NCBI GenBank assembly: GCA_934177485.1
Contig: CAKPPF010000009.1
Location: 1 to 46,296 of the forward strand
Direction of reading: 5' to 3'
Source of the DNA: an uncultured Clostridia bacterium
Lineage (GTDB): Bacteria; Bacillota; Clostridia; TANB77; CAG-508
DNA: 46,296 nt
Under the pieces are notes generated by a model that was not told the origin of the DNA, did not search any database, and saw only the letters and a program-made list of their open reading frames with translations. How positions within the stretch are numbered: the first letter of the stretch is position 1; each line of letters opens with the position of its first letter. A program made the translations under genes and the position numbers. This document shows, in pieces, positions 16,081 to 24,634 of the stretch.

Positions 16081-17064
16081 TTATTCAAATTTTTTATCTC
16101 TCATCATTAATTTTGTAACAGCTTCTCGTGGATTTAAATTATTATATATTACATCATATACTGTATTAATAATTGGCATATCAACATTATATTGTTTTCC
16201 AAGCTTATATGCAACATCAATATTTTCTATACTCTCAATTGTCATTCCAACTTCTTTTTTTGTTTCGTCTATTGTCTTACCAGCTCCAATTAGCATTCCT
16301 GCTTTTCTATTTCTGCTAAATTTACTTGAACAAGTTACAATTAAGTCCCCTAATCCAGATAAACCATAAAAAGTATCTTTTTGTCCTCCTAAAGCTACTC
16401 CAAGTCTTGAAATTTCACAAAGTCCCCTTGTTATTAATGCTGCAAATGTATTATCACCAAGATTAAGTGAAACTAATATTCCAGCGCAAAATGCTATAAT
16501 GTTTTTTAAAGATCCTCCTAATTCTACGCCTTTTACATCATTTGATAGATATATTCTTAGGTTTTCATTCATCAACATACCTTGTAGTTCTTCTAGTAAC
16601 TCATTATTTTCAGACGCTAATACCATAGCTGTTGGAATCTCTCTTGAAACTTCCTCAGCATGACTAGGCCCTGAAAAAACAGCTATTTTATTATTTGGTA
16701 TTTCCTCATTTAATACGTCAATTAAAGTTTTTTTCGTTTCTCTTTCAAAACCTTTTGAACACATTATTATTGGTTTTCCATTTACATATTTCTTATAGTT
16801 CTTAACCGTTTCTCTTACAGCTTTTGATGGTGTTACGTGAAATACATAGTCAGCATCTTTTAAGCATTCTTCAAAGTTTTGGGTTGCTACAATATTATTT
16901 GGAATAGTTATTTCAGGCAAGAACTTACATTTGTGTTCATTATTAATTAAATTTGCTTCTTCATCTAAAAAAGACCAAATTTTTATATTATGTCCAAGTT
17001 TAGCCATATGTATCCCAAGTGCTACTCCCCAGCTTCCACTACCAATTATCGCAATATTCTTCAT
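16081..17064 (-). CDS. gpsA: Glycerol-3-phosphate dehydrogenase [NAD(P)+]
   Basis: The 327-residue protein has the NAD(P)-binding GSGSWG motif (8-13), the catalytic-lysine segment GVELGGSLKNIIA (K187 region) and GLSGLGDL(I)VTC. It reduces dihydroxyacetone phosphate to sn-glycerol-3-phosphate, the backbone for phospholipids. The upstream neighbour plsY uses this product, and the two are 22 bases apart. A GGAG ribosome binding site precedes the ATG. Confidence 0.97.
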   Translation of the reverse strand: MKNIAIIGSGSWGVALGIHMAKLGHNIKIWSFLDEEANLINNEHKCKFLPEITIPNNIVATQNFEECLKDADYVFHVTPSKAVRETVKNYKKYVNGKPIIMCSKGFERETKKTLIDVLNEEIPNNKIAVFSGPSHAEEVSREIPTAMVLASENNELLEELQGMLMNENLRIYLSNDVKGVELGGSLKNIIAFCAGILVSLNLGDNTFAALITRGLCEISRLGVALGGQKDTFYGLSGLGDLIVTCSSKFSRNRKAGMLIGAGKTIDETKKEVGMTIESIENIDVAYKLGKQYNVDMPIINTVYDVIYNNLNPREAVTKLMMRDKKFE

Positions 17065-17086
17065 CGTTCGTACTCCTTTCTTTTAA

Positions 17087-17740
17087 TTATTTTTGCTCTA
17101 TTTTGCCAAAAGATATTTTATTTTCTGTTCCAGCAAACAATCTTTTTATATTAGTTCTATGATTAAACATTATTATAAGTGCAATTATTATGCTATATAT
17201 TAAATAATTACCTGGTTCAATATAATTTTCTTTTAAAAACAATGTTAAAACTGGAAATAATATTGCAGCTCCAAGAGAGCCAACAGAAACCATTCTTGTT
17301 AATATTATTAAAACTAACGCAAAAACTAAACATATTAAACCAATTTGATAATTAGTTGTAAGCAGTATTCCCAATGCTGTTGCAACACCTTTTCCACCTT
17401 TAAATCCAAAATATATCGGATATGTATGTCCAAGTATAACCATAATTCCGGAAATTTGAGCCAATATAGATTCATCTAATTCAACATGTCCAATTTTTAA
17501 ACATAGCCATCTATAAAAAAATGTACTAAATATTGTTAATACTCCTTTTAATATGTCTAAAATAAGTGTTAGTACAGCTGCACCTTTCCCAACAGTTCGT
17601 AGCATATTAGTAGTTCCTGCATTTCCACTTCCCTTTTCTCTGACATCAAAGCCAGCAATTTTTTTACTTATTAATATAGAAAAGTTAATACTTCCAATTA
17701 AATATGCAATTATTCCCATTATTATATAATATGGTACCAT
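17087..17740 (-). CDS. plsY: Acyl-phosphate:glycerol-3-phosphate acyltransferase
   Basis: The 217-residue membrane protein carries the three PlsY loops: GSINFSIL (16-23), GSGNAGTTNMLR (37-48) and GHTYPIYFGFKGGKGVAT (about 109-126). It moves an acyl group from acyl phosphate to glycerol-3-phosphate, giving lysophosphatidate. It lies between der and gpsA in one run of genes, a common clostridial order. Confidence 0.96.
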   Translation of the reverse strand: MVPYYIIMGIIAYLIGSINFSILISKKIAGFDVREKGSGNAGTTNMLRTVGKGAAVLTLILDILKGVLTIFSTFFYRWLCLKIGHVELDESILAQISGIMVILGHTYPIYFGFKGGKGVATALGILLTTNYQIGLICLVFALVLIILTRMVSVGSLGAAILFPVLTLFLKENYIEPGNYLIYSIIIALIIMFNHRTNIKRLFAGTENKISFGKIEQK

Positions 17741-17769
17741 TATAATTCTCCCTTCATTTGTTAATTATA

Positions 17770-19098
17770 TTATACATCTTTTTCGTTTTTTTCGCGTACT
17801 ATCATACGAATTGGTGTACCTTGTAAACCAAATTCTTTTCTTAACTGGTTTATTAAATATCTCTCATAAGAAAAATGAAACAAATCCTTATTATTAACAA
17901 ATACAACGAATGTTGGTGGTTTAGTAGACGCTTGAGTCATATAGAATATTTTAAGTCTCTTTCCCTTATCTGTTGGTGGCTGAACTAAAGCTATAGCTTC
18001 ATTTAATACTTGATTTATAACAGATGTGTTCATTCTCATAGCATTATTAGCAGCTACCTGATTTATTAGTTCAAATAATTTATTTATTCTTTGTCCTGTC
18101 TTAGCAGAAATAAATATAATAGGAGCATAACTTAAATATGATAATCTGTTATATATGTCCTTTTTAAACCTTTCTGTTGTATTATTATCTTTTTCTATTT
18201 CATCCCATTTGTTTACAACAATAATTATTCCTTTTCCTGCTTCATGAGCTTCACCTGCAATTTTTGCATCTTGATCGGTAACTCCTTCATTTGCATCAAT
18301 CATCATTAAGCACACATCACTTCTTTCAATTGCAAACAAAGTTCTATTAATACTAAACTTTTCAATTGATTCTTTTATTTTACTCTTTTTTCTAACTCCT
18401 GCTGTATCTATAAAAGTATATCTGCCAAATTCGTTTTTATATTCAGAATCAATTGCATCTCTTGTTGTACCCGCAATATTGCTTACAATTAATCTTTCTT
18501 CTCCTAATATTTTATTAACTAAAGAAGATTTTCCAACATTTGGCTTACCTATTACTGCTACTTTAATTATTTCATTATCATCTTCTAAAGCATCTATGCT
18601 TGGCAACATTTCGTAAACTTTGTCTAGTACGTCTCCAATTCCCTTTGCATTTGCAGCAGAAATTGCCATAGGTTCGCCTAAACCTAGGTTATAAAATTCA
18701 TAAATATCATCTGATTCTTTTCCGAAATTATCTGCTTTATTACAAACTAAAATAATTTTCTTTTTTGATTTTTTTAACATTAATGCAATATCTTTGTCTG
18801 CTGCTGTTACTCCCTGTTTTATGTCTGTTAAAAATATAATAACATCTGCAATTTGTATTGCAATTTCAGCTTGTTTTCGCATTTGATTAATTATTATATC
18901 ATCTGTTTCAGGCTCTATTCCAGCAGTATCTACAACTGTAAAATTTCTATCACGCCATGCAGTTTCTGAATAAACTCTATCGCGAGTTACTCCTGGTGTA
19001 TCTTCTACAATTGAAATTCTTTGACCAACTATATAATTAAAAAAAGTTGATTTTCCAACATTAGGTTTTCCTATTATTGCAACTATTGGTTTTGACAT
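17770..19098 (-). CDS. der: Ribosome-assembly GTPase Der (EngA)
   Basis: The 442-residue protein has the double GTPase layout unique to Der. G domain 1 starts with GKPNVGKST (11-19), has DTAG and NKAD. G domain 2 starts with GKPNVGKSS (about 184-192), has DTAGVRKK and NKWD. A KH-like C-terminal domain follows (about 355-442). It works in maturation of the 50S subunit. It sits between a deaminase gene and plsY on one probable transcript. Confidence 0.98.
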   Translation of the reverse strand: MSKPIVAIIGKPNVGKSTFFNYIVGQRISIVEDTPGVTRDRVYSETAWRDRNFTVVDTAGIEPETDDIIINQMRKQAEIAIQIADVIIFLTDIKQGVTAADKDIALMLKKSKKKIILVCNKADNFGKESDDIYEFYNLGLGEPMAISAANAKGIGDVLDKVYEMLPSIDALEDDNEIIKVAVIGKPNVGKSSLVNKILGEERLIVSNIAGTTRDAIDSEYKNEFGRYTFIDTAGVRKKSKIKESIEKFSINRTLFAIERSDVCLMMIDANEGVTDQDAKIAGEAHEAGKGIIIVVNKWDEIEKDNNTTERFKKDIYNRLSYLSYAPIIFISAKTGQRINKLFELINQVAANNAMRMNTSVINQVLNEAIALVQPPTDKGKRLKIFYMTQASTKPPTFVVFVNNKDLFHFSYERYLINQLRKEFGLQGTPIRMIVREKNEKDV

Positions 19099-19120
19099 TT
19101 TTCTTCTCCATTTCTATAAA

Positions 19121-19615
19121 TTAATATGTAGTAATTCCTTCAAGCAAATCATCATTTTTAATCCATTCATCTACATCCAATTCAATATATTTAGATCTAG
19201 TAACCCTAACTATTATCTTTTTTATACCTGCATTGATTATCATTTTTCTGCACATTTGGCAAGACATTGCTCCCTCTTCATATTTGTTATTGTCTTTTCT
19301 TCTACCCACTAAATACATTGTAGATCCTAGCATATCTTTTCTTGCTGCACTTATAATAGCATTTTGTTCTGCGTGTACGCTTCTACATGCATCATGTCCT
19401 CCATGATGTATATCTGGATATATTTTCTTTTTAGTACAATATCCTAAATCAATACAATTAGTTCTCCCTCTAGGTGCTCCACTATAACCTGTTGATATAA
19501 TTTCATCATTTTTTACTATAATACAACCATAATCTTTTCTTATACATGTACCTCTTTCAGCTACAGTTTCTGCAATATCTAAATAATAATTTGTTTTATC
19601 AACTCTTTTAGGCAT
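19121..19615 (-). CDS. Deoxycytidylate (dCMP) deaminase, ComEB type
   Basis: The 164-residue protein is a zinc cytidine/deoxycytidylate deaminase: HAE (81-83) supplies the zinc histidine and proton-shuttle glutamate, and CxxC (C119, C122) the other ligands. The GYSGAPRG and CIDLGYC segments are typical of dCMP deaminases. It converts dCMP to dUMP, feeding dTTP synthesis. A -10-like TATAAT lies about 25 bases upstream, suggesting it opens the deaminase-der-plsY-gpsA run. Confidence 0.92.
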   Translation of the reverse strand: MPKRVDKTNYYLDIAETVAERGTCIRKDYGCIIVKNDEIISTGYSGAPRGRTNCIDLGYCTKKKIYPDIHHGGHDACRSVHAEQNAIISAARKDMLGSTMYLVGRRKDNNKYEEGAMSCQMCRKMIINAGIKKIIVRVTRSKYIELDVDEWIKNDDLLEGITTY

Positions 19616-19706
19616 ATAATCCCACCTTTCCGTGACATATTATATCATATTATGAAACTCTTGAAAATAGAAATGTACAGATATTTTAAAAAAGTATGCT
19701 TCTCTC

Positions 19707-19735
19707 TTGACAAAAAAAGAAAAAAATTGTATAAT
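19707..19735 (+). promoter_or_regulatory. Consensus sigma-A promoter of rpmF
   Basis: TTGACA (19707-19712), 17 bases almost all A, and TATAAT (19730-19735). Both boxes are perfect. An AGAGGAGGG ribosome binding site at about 19792-19800 follows a leader of some 65 bases. Confidence 0.92.
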
Positions 19736-19808
19736 TTTTTAGTGTTAATTAATTTGATTAAAATTTAGATATATAGATATCGTTTCTATTACAGAGGAGG
19801 GATTTTAA

Positions 19809-20003
19809 ATGGCACAACCAAAAAGAAGATGGTCAAAAGCTAGAACACACTTAAAAAGATCTACATGGAAATTAGAAAATAAAACAATAGCTACTTGCCC
19901 ACATTGTCACGAACCAATATTACCACACAGAGCTTGTTCAAATTGTGGTTACTACAATGGTAAAGAAGTTATGACTGTAAAAAATAATGAAGAAAATAAA
20001 TAA
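19809..20003 (+). CDS. rpmF: 50S ribosomal protein L32
   Basis: The 64-residue protein starts AQPKRRWSKAR, the usual L32 opening, and has two zinc-binding cysteine pairs (C30/C33 and C43/C46), so it is the zinc-binding form rather than the zinc-independent paralogue. It is a large-subunit protein near the peptidyl-transferase side. The gene usually found before rpmF (DUF177/yceD) is absent, and rpmF stands alone with its own promoter and terminator. Confidence 0.97.
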   Translation: MAQPKRRWSKARTHLKRSTWKLENKTIATCPHCHEPILPHRACSNCGYYNGKEVMTVKNNEENK

Positions 20004-20033
20004 AAGATGTGAATTAAAATCACATCTTTTATT
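20002..20033 (+). terminator. Terminator of rpmF
   Basis: Arms AAAAGATGTGA and TCACATCTTTT with loop ATTAAAA, directly after the stop, then TATTTATTT. Confidence 0.85.
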
Positions 20034-20039
20034 TATTTA

Positions 20040-20100
20040 ATAGGAAAGTGATGTTTTCCTATATTAAGTATTTAATAAGGCAGGTCTTGTGGCCTGCCCA
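20040..20100. repeat. Hairpin plus family B element, copy 3
   Basis: ATAGGAAA...TTTCCTAT (about 20040-20062) is followed by the family B core GGCAGGTCTTGTGGCCTGCC (20079-20098). It lies between convergent rpmF and the aminopeptidase gene. Confidence 0.65.
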
Positions 20101-20121
20101 AAAAATTATTCTTTTTTTATA

Positions 20122-21528
20122 TTACAATCTCCAAAATGCCTTGTATGCTTCATATGCACAGTATATATCATATTTTGAAGTTACTTCGTATGGTGCATGC
20201 ATTGATAATACAGGTACACCACAGTCAATTACATCTACACCTTTATTAGCTAAGATGTATGCAATTGTACCTCCACCTCCGACATCAACTTTTCCAAGCT
20301 CAGTAAGCTGGTAAGATATACTATTATCATCTAACATTTTTCTTATTTCTGCAACAAATTCAGCGTTTGCATCTGAAGCACCAGATTTACCTCTTGCTCC
20401 AGTATATTTTACAACAGCAATACCTTTTCCCAAGTAACCAGCGTTCTTTGTATCTGACACACTAGCATATATAGGATCATATCCTGCATCAACATCAGAT
20501 GATAACATTTTCGAATTGCAAAATACTTTTCTTATTAAATCTGGTTTATTTTCTCCTTTTTTATTTAATAATTCAGAAATAAAATAATCAAAAACTAAAG
20601 ATTCCATACCAGTATTTCCCATGCTTCCAATTTCTTCTTTGTCTGATAAAATCATAACAGCTGTTTTTTCTGGTGTGCATGTATCTAATAGACCTCTTAT
20701 TGCAGTATATGCACATACTCTATCATCTTGTCCATAACCTGCAACCATGCTATTATCAAATCCTAAACTTCTAGCTTTAAATGCTGGAACTAATTCCAAT
20801 TCTGAACTTAAGAAATCAGCTTCTGTAATTCCATATTTTCTATTTAATATATCTAATATATTAAGTTTTACTTTTTCATCAATGTCTTTATCATTATATG
20901 GTCTACTTCCAATTAATAGATTTAAATCTTCTCCTTTAACTCCTTCTTTTAACTTTCTTTCCATTTGTTCCATTGCTAAATGAGGTAAAAGATCCGTTAT
21001 AGTAAATATAGGGTCTTCATTACTTTCACCTATATTAACTGTTATTTTTTCTCCACTAGTTTTTACAATTACTCCATGAATTGCAAGTGGAATTGTTGTC
21101 CACTGATATTTTTTTATTCCACCATAATAATGTGTTTTAAAATATGCAAAACCTCCATCTTCATATAGCGGATTTGGTTTTAAATCTAATCTTGGAGAAT
21201 CTATGTGAGCTCCAACAACATTTATTCCAGCTTCAAGTTTCTGATTTCCTATAACTGCTGCATATACACTTTTTTCTCTATTAATATAATAAACCTTATC
21301 TCCAGGATTTAATGTTTCATATTCACAAATACACTTAAATCCATTTTCATCTAACATTTTTTTAGCAAAGCTTGCACATTCTCTCTCTGTTTTTCCGTTA
21401 TTTAGAAAATAAATAAACTCATTAGAAAAATTTATTATTAATTTATCTTTTTCTTCATCAACCTTAAGCCATCCATTTTCCTTTTTATTGAACAATCTTT
21501 CTTTTAATTCTTTTGTTTCTTCACTCAT
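20122..21528 (-). CDS. M18 family aspartyl aminopeptidase
   Basis: The 468-residue protein has the M18 metal-site motifs in order: GAHIDSPRLD (about 81-90), GQDDRVCAY, DKEEIGSMG and LSMHAPYEV. Family knowledge gives a two-zinc cytosolic enzyme removing N-terminal, often acidic, residues from peptides. Length fits the family. It is monocistronic: rpmF converges on one side and the ychF gene lies 85 bases upstream. AAGGAGG precedes the ATG. Confidence 0.95.
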   Translation of the reverse strand: MSEETKELKERLFNKKENGWLKVDEEKDKLIINFSNEFIYFLNNGKTERECASFAKKMLDENGFKCICEYETLNPGDKVYYINREKSVYAAVIGNQKLEAGINVVGAHIDSPRLDLKPNPLYEDGGFAYFKTHYYGGIKKYQWTTIPLAIHGVIVKTSGEKITVNIGESNEDPIFTITDLLPHLAMEQMERKLKEGVKGEDLNLLIGSRPYNDKDIDEKVKLNILDILNRKYGITEADFLSSELELVPAFKARSLGFDNSMVAGYGQDDRVCAYTAIRGLLDTCTPEKTAVMILSDKEEIGSMGNTGMESLVFDYFISELLNKKGENKPDLIRKVFCNSKMLSSDVDAGYDPIYASVSDTKNAGYLGKGIAVVKYTGARGKSGASDANAEFVAEIRKMLDDNSISYQLTELGKVDVGGGGTIAYILANKGVDVIDCGVPVLSMHAPYEVTSKYDIYCAYEAYKAFWRL

Positions 21529-21613
21529 ATTTTATCCTCCTTAAAATATATATTTCTTTATATTTATTTTATTGTTTCAAATTTAATAAAATTATATTCA
21601 TTTTATTAGATTA

Positions 21614-22705
21614 TTAAACATTAAATCTAAATAAAACAATATCTCCATCTTGCATAATATATTCTTTTCCTTCCATTCTTAAAAGACCTTTTTCTCTTAC
21701 TGCATTCATAGAGCCTTCTCTTACTAGGTCATCAAAACTAACAACTTCTGCCTTTATAAATCCTCTTTGAATGTCTGAATGTATTTTTCCAGCAGCCTCA
21801 GGTGCTTTTGTACCTTTTTTTATAGTCCATGCTCTAACTTCTGGTTCACCTGCTGTTAAAAATGACATTAGGCCCAACAAGTCGTAACTTGCTTTTATTA
21901 CTTTGTCTAGTCCTGATTCGTCTAAGCCAAGTGCTTCTAGCATTTCTTTTTTATCATTTTCTTCTAGAGTAGATAATTCTTCCTCTATTTTTACACATAA
22001 AGGAATAACTTTAGCATTTTCCTTTTCAGCATAGTCTTTTACTTCATTATAATATTTATCATTTTCAATATTAGATAATTGTTCTTCTGAAACATTTGAT
22101 ATATAAAGTATTGGTTTAGCTGTTAATAAATATAAATCTTTTAAAATTTCTTTTTCATCTTCATTTAGTTCAACACTTCTTGCTGATTTTCCCTCTTCCA
22201 AAGTTTGCTTTATTTTATTTAGAACATCAATTTCTAATTGTGCTTTTTTATCTGCCTTTAATTTTATCTTAGCTCTTTCAAGTCTTTTATCTATGGTTTC
22301 AATGTCTGCAAATATAAGCTCCAAATTTATTGTTTCAATATCTCTTGTCGGATTCACATTTCCGTCTACATGTACAACATTAGGATCTTCAAAACATCTT
22401 ACAACTTCAACTATACTATCAACTTCTCTAATATGCGATAAGAACTTATTTCCAAGGCCTTCTCCTTTACTCGCACCTTTAACAAGCCCTGCTATATCTA
22501 CAAATTCTATTACAGCATGTGTTGTTTTTTGTGGCTTGTACATTTTAGTTAAAACATCTAGCCTTTCGTCTGGAACAGGCACAACACCAACATTAGGTTC
22601 TATTGTACAAAATGGATAATTTGCACATTCTGCACCAGCTTTTGTAATTGCATTAAACATTGTACTTTTACCAACATTTGGAAGCCCTACAATACCAATT
22701 TTCAT
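21614..22705 (-). CDS. ychF: Ribosome-binding ATPase YchF
   Basis: The 363-residue protein starts MKIGIVGLPNVGKST with the P-loop at 7-15, and has DIAGLVKGAS and the non-canonical NVSEE in place of NKxD, which is the mark of YchF/OLA1 and of ATP rather than GTP preference. The C-terminal TGS domain ends in EYIMQDGDIVLFRFNV. It acts in translation and stress responses. A promoter lies just upstream. Confidence 0.97.
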   Translation of the reverse strand: MKIGIVGLPNVGKSTMFNAITKAGAECANYPFCTIEPNVGVVPVPDERLDVLTKMYKPQKTTHAVIEFVDIAGLVKGASKGEGLGNKFLSHIREVDSIVEVVRCFEDPNVVHVDGNVNPTRDIETINLELIFADIETIDKRLERAKIKLKADKKAQLEIDVLNKIKQTLEEGKSARSVELNEDEKEILKDLYLLTAKPILYISNVSEEQLSNIENDKYYNEVKDYAEKENAKVIPLCVKIEEELSTLEENDKKEMLEALGLDESGLDKVIKASYDLLGLMSFLTAGEPEVRAWTIKKGTKAPEAAGKIHSDIQRGFIKAEVVSFDDLVREGSMNAVREKGLLRMEGKEYIMQDGDIVLFRFNV

Positions 22706-22738
22706 ATATTTTCCCTCTTTTCTATTTTTAACAACAAT

Positions 22739-22767
22739 ACTATATCACAATGAATATTTATTGTAAA
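22739..22767 (-). promoter_or_regulatory. Promoter of ychF
   Basis: TTTACA (22767-22762), 17 bases, TATAGT (22744-22739) on the minus strand, then a GAGGG ribosome binding site. Confidence 0.7.
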
Positions 22768-22900
22768 GAAGAACAAATAAGTATTTTTTAGTTTGTGCCT
22801 ATTTTAGTCTAATCTATGCTATATCTTTCTATTCTACTTTACTTTAATACATTCGTAGCGGAGCACAGTGTGCTCCATTAAAAATTTTCAATTTTTCTTT

Positions 22901-22950
22901 CGAGCACGCCCAAGACCTGCCCCCCTACACTTTGCATTAATTATTTTTCT
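22901..22950 (-). repeat. Dispersed intergenic element, family B, copy 4
   Basis: On the minus strand it reads AAAAATAATTAATGC, then AAGTGTAG, then GGGGCAGGTCTTGGGCG. It matches copy 1 over about 40 bases with few differences, including the AT-rich part outside the hairpin. Confidence 0.75.
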
Positions 22951-22954
22951 TATC

Positions 22955-23057
22955 GCCGATTTGAGTTTCCGAATGAAATAAGGAAATCTCAAAGGCAATA
23001 GCGATTATAGTATTTTCTATAGTAGGAATTTCGGAGAAATTTCCTACTATAGAAAAA
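22955..23057 (+). repeat. Dispersed intergenic element, family A, copy 2
   Basis: Hairpin I has GATTTGAGTTTCC and GGAAATCTCAAA arms, flanked by GCC/GGC. The connector is AATAGCGATTATAGTATTTT. Hairpin II has CTATAGTAGGAA and TTCCTACTATAG arms with GGA in the loop. Hairpin I and connector are almost identical to copy 1; hairpin II is not. Confidence 0.85.
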
Positions 23058-23094
23058 AAGATGAAAAATTAGATATATTTTTCATCTTTTTTTT
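23053..23094 (-). terminator. Terminator of the DUF5684 gene
   Basis: Arms AAAAAGATGAAAAAT and ATTTTTCATCTTTTT with T-runs on both strands, 25 bases after the stop codon on the minus strand. Confidence 0.8.
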
Positions 23095-23118
23095 AGTTTA
23101 TTCTTACACATAGAGCTA

Positions 23119-23589
23119 TTAAGCTTCAGTTGGTGTGTTTTTGTCTAACTGATATTCTGCACTACCAAATGCAAGTATCATTATAAATATTGTATTTAAT
23201 AGTATCAATCCAACAGCAAATCCGCCACTTTTTCCAAATGCTTTAGCTAAACTTATCATTAAATAAATTGTTACAGCTAATGTTGCAACCCATCCTACAA
23301 ATGGTATAACTGATGCAAAATATACTAATATCCATAATGGTGATATTCCGGCAACTTTGAATAATATAACTACGTTATATATTGGAATAAGGCATTTCCA
23401 TCCAGCTTGTCCAGCTTTATTAAATAATTTCCAATTTGCAATAAGTGTTAATATACCAATTACCAATGAAATTAAAGAAACTGTCATCATCACTCCAGCA
23501 AGTGCTCCGCCTACTAGTCCACCTAATGCAGCGTAGCTAGCATCTGACATATCTGCACTAGTAGTTAAATATGAATAATCTGTATACAT
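23119..23589 (-). CDS. DUF5684-type small membrane protein
   Basis: The 156-residue protein has about four membrane segments and the motif NKAGQAGWKCLIPIYN (about 58-73), characteristic of DUF5684 proteins, which are often annotated as signal-peptidase-I-like by a false similarity. No catalytic serine-lysine pair is present. Function unknown; a membrane scaffold is possible. It is monocistronic with a good AGGAGA ribosome binding site. Confidence 0.8.
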   Translation of the reverse strand: MYTDYSYLTTSADMSDASYAALGGLVGGALAGVMMTVSLISLVIGILTLIANWKLFNKAGQAGWKCLIPIYNVVILFKVAGISPLWILVYFASVIPFVGWVATLAVTIYLMISLAKAFGKSGGFAVGLILLNTIFIMILAFGSAEYQLDKNTPTEA

Positions 23590-23659
23590 ACATTATCTCC
23601 TCCCTTTTACTTGATAACTTTATTTTACAAGATATGACATAAATATGCAATAGCTTACA

Positions 23660-23745
23660 AGAACAAATAAGAAAAATTTTGATTTTTCTTATTTGTTCTC
23701 GCCCGATTTGAGTTTTCGACTTTAAGAATAAAATCTCAAATGGCG
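23660..23745 (+). repeat. Dispersed intergenic element, family A, copy 3 (diverged)
   Basis: A perfect stem AGAACAAATAAGAAAAAT/ATTTTTCTTATTTGTTCT is followed by GCCCGATTTGAGTTTTCG and AAAATCTCAAATGGC, the diverged arms of hairpin I. As in copy 1, an AGAACAAA palindrome comes first. The connector and hairpin II are missing. Confidence 0.7.
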
Positions 23746-23750
23746 TGTGT

Positions 23751-24290
23751 TTAGTTATTGTTCTTGTTTTCTAGCCAATCAAGAAGCACTTCAAATTCTT
23801 CATAATGATTTTCAAAAAACTTATCTTCATTTTTTAGTTTTTTAATTTCTTCTATTGATAACCAACAAATAGATTCGACTTCACTTTTCTGCAATTTTAA
23901 TTTATTTATATATGGAATATCCATTTTAGTATAGTAGTCATCCCAAAAGACGCTGTTTTCATCTGATCTACCAGAAAAAAATAATTCTAGATTATCTTTA
24001 TCTAGCAATACACCTATTTCTTCTTTAGTTTCCGTGATAATTCCTTCAATGCTACTTTCTCCAGATTTTGGATGTCCTCCTGTTGTAGCATATTTTCCAT
24101 TTTTAATTTCACTTCTTTTTTGAATTAAAAATTTTCCTTCCGAATTCTGTATAAAAACTAAAACAACTACAATATAGCTTCCTTTTGGAATTGGTTCCCC
24201 TTTAAATATTGTAGCATTAGTTAATTTTCTATTAACGTCATATAAATCTCTTTTTTCTTTAACAGTATTCATTTTTCTTTTCACTTTCAT
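23751..24290 (-). CDS. NUDIX hydrolase
   Basis: The 179-residue protein has a NUDIX box GGHPKSGESS...ETKEEIGV (about 72-95) with the metal-binding EE pair; the usual arginine before the first glutamate of that box is a threonine. The N-terminus (KRDLYDVNRKLT) resembles NUDIX proteins related to isopentenyl-diphosphate isomerase, but the isomerase residues are not evident. The substrate is unknown, probably a nucleoside diphosphate derivative. Start is uncertain: ATG 24290 and ATG 24272 both lack a strong ribosome binding site. Confidence 0.85.
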   Translation of the reverse strand: MKVKRKMNTVKEKRDLYDVNRKLTNATIFKGEPIPKGSYIVVVLVFIQNSEGKFLIQKRSEIKNGKYATTGGHPKSGESSIEGIITETKEEIGVLLDKDNLELFFSGRSDENSVFWDDYYTKMDIPYINKLKLQKSEVESICWLSIEEIKKLKNEDKFFENHYEEFEVLLDWLENKNNN

Positions 24291-24360
24291 ATTTATTGTT
24301 TTAAAATTTTTTAAATAATAAAACTTTTTTGCTATAATATGAATTCATATAAAAGTATAA

Positions 24361-24436
24361 TGGAGCTTCCAGCCGGAATCGAACCGGCGACCCCAGCCTT
24401 ACCATGGCTGTGCTCTACCTACTGAGCTATAGAAGC
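24361..24436 (-). tRNA. tRNA-Thr (anticodon GGT)
   Basis: A full cloverleaf is seen on the minus strand: acceptor GCTTCTA/TGGAAGC, D stem GCTC/GAGC, anticodon stem CAGCC/GGCTG with loop ATGGTAA, T stem GCCGG/CCGGC with TTCGATT loop. The CCA end is encoded. GGT reads ACC and ACT. Confidence 0.97.
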
Positions 24437-24474
24437 ATTTTTATATAATAGTTTTTTTAGAATTGTTAAACGAA

Positions 24475-24520
24475 TGCCATTTGAGATTTTCTTCGTACAG
24501 TTGAAAAATCAAAGAGTTCT
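24475..24520 (-). repeat. Degenerate family A fragment
   Basis: On the minus strand CTTTGATTTTTC...GAAGAAAATCTCAAATGGC resembles hairpin I of the diverged copy at 23660. It lies between the tRNA and the rqcH promoter. Confidence 0.45.
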
Positions 24521-24571
24521 ACGTATATTTAACTAATTATATTGTTTATTATCTAAAAAGTCAATATCTGT

Positions 24572-24600
24572 TTGCTTATTTTGCAATTTTATAATATAAT
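24572..24600 (+). promoter_or_regulatory. Promoter of rqcH
   Basis: TTGCTT (24572-24577), 17 bases, TATAAT (24595-24600), 34 bases before the chosen ATG. Confidence 0.7.
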
Positions 24601-24634
24601 TTATGTCATATAATTTATGGAAGGAATGTTAATT

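Larger units (their letters stand above)
22706..23052. repeat. Repeat-rich intergenic region of about 400 bases
   Basis: No gene is visible. From left to right it holds the ychF promoter, an AGAACAAATAAG motif (22769), a hairpin GGAGCAC-AGT-GTGCTCC (22860-22876), AAAAATT-TTC-AATTTTT, a reversed family B element (22901-22950) and a family A element (22955-23057). Confidence 0.75.

Noticed and set aside
19616..19806. DUF177 (yceD) gene before rpmF
   Set aside because: The usual partner gene is not there; the gap holds only divergent promoters.
22706..23118. CRISPR-like array
   Set aside because: The repeats are palindromic, of several kinds and not evenly spaced, and no cas gene lies in the window.
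23119..23589. Signal peptidase I
   Set aside because: Database names of this type are common for DUF5684 proteins, but no catalytic serine or lysine motif is visible.
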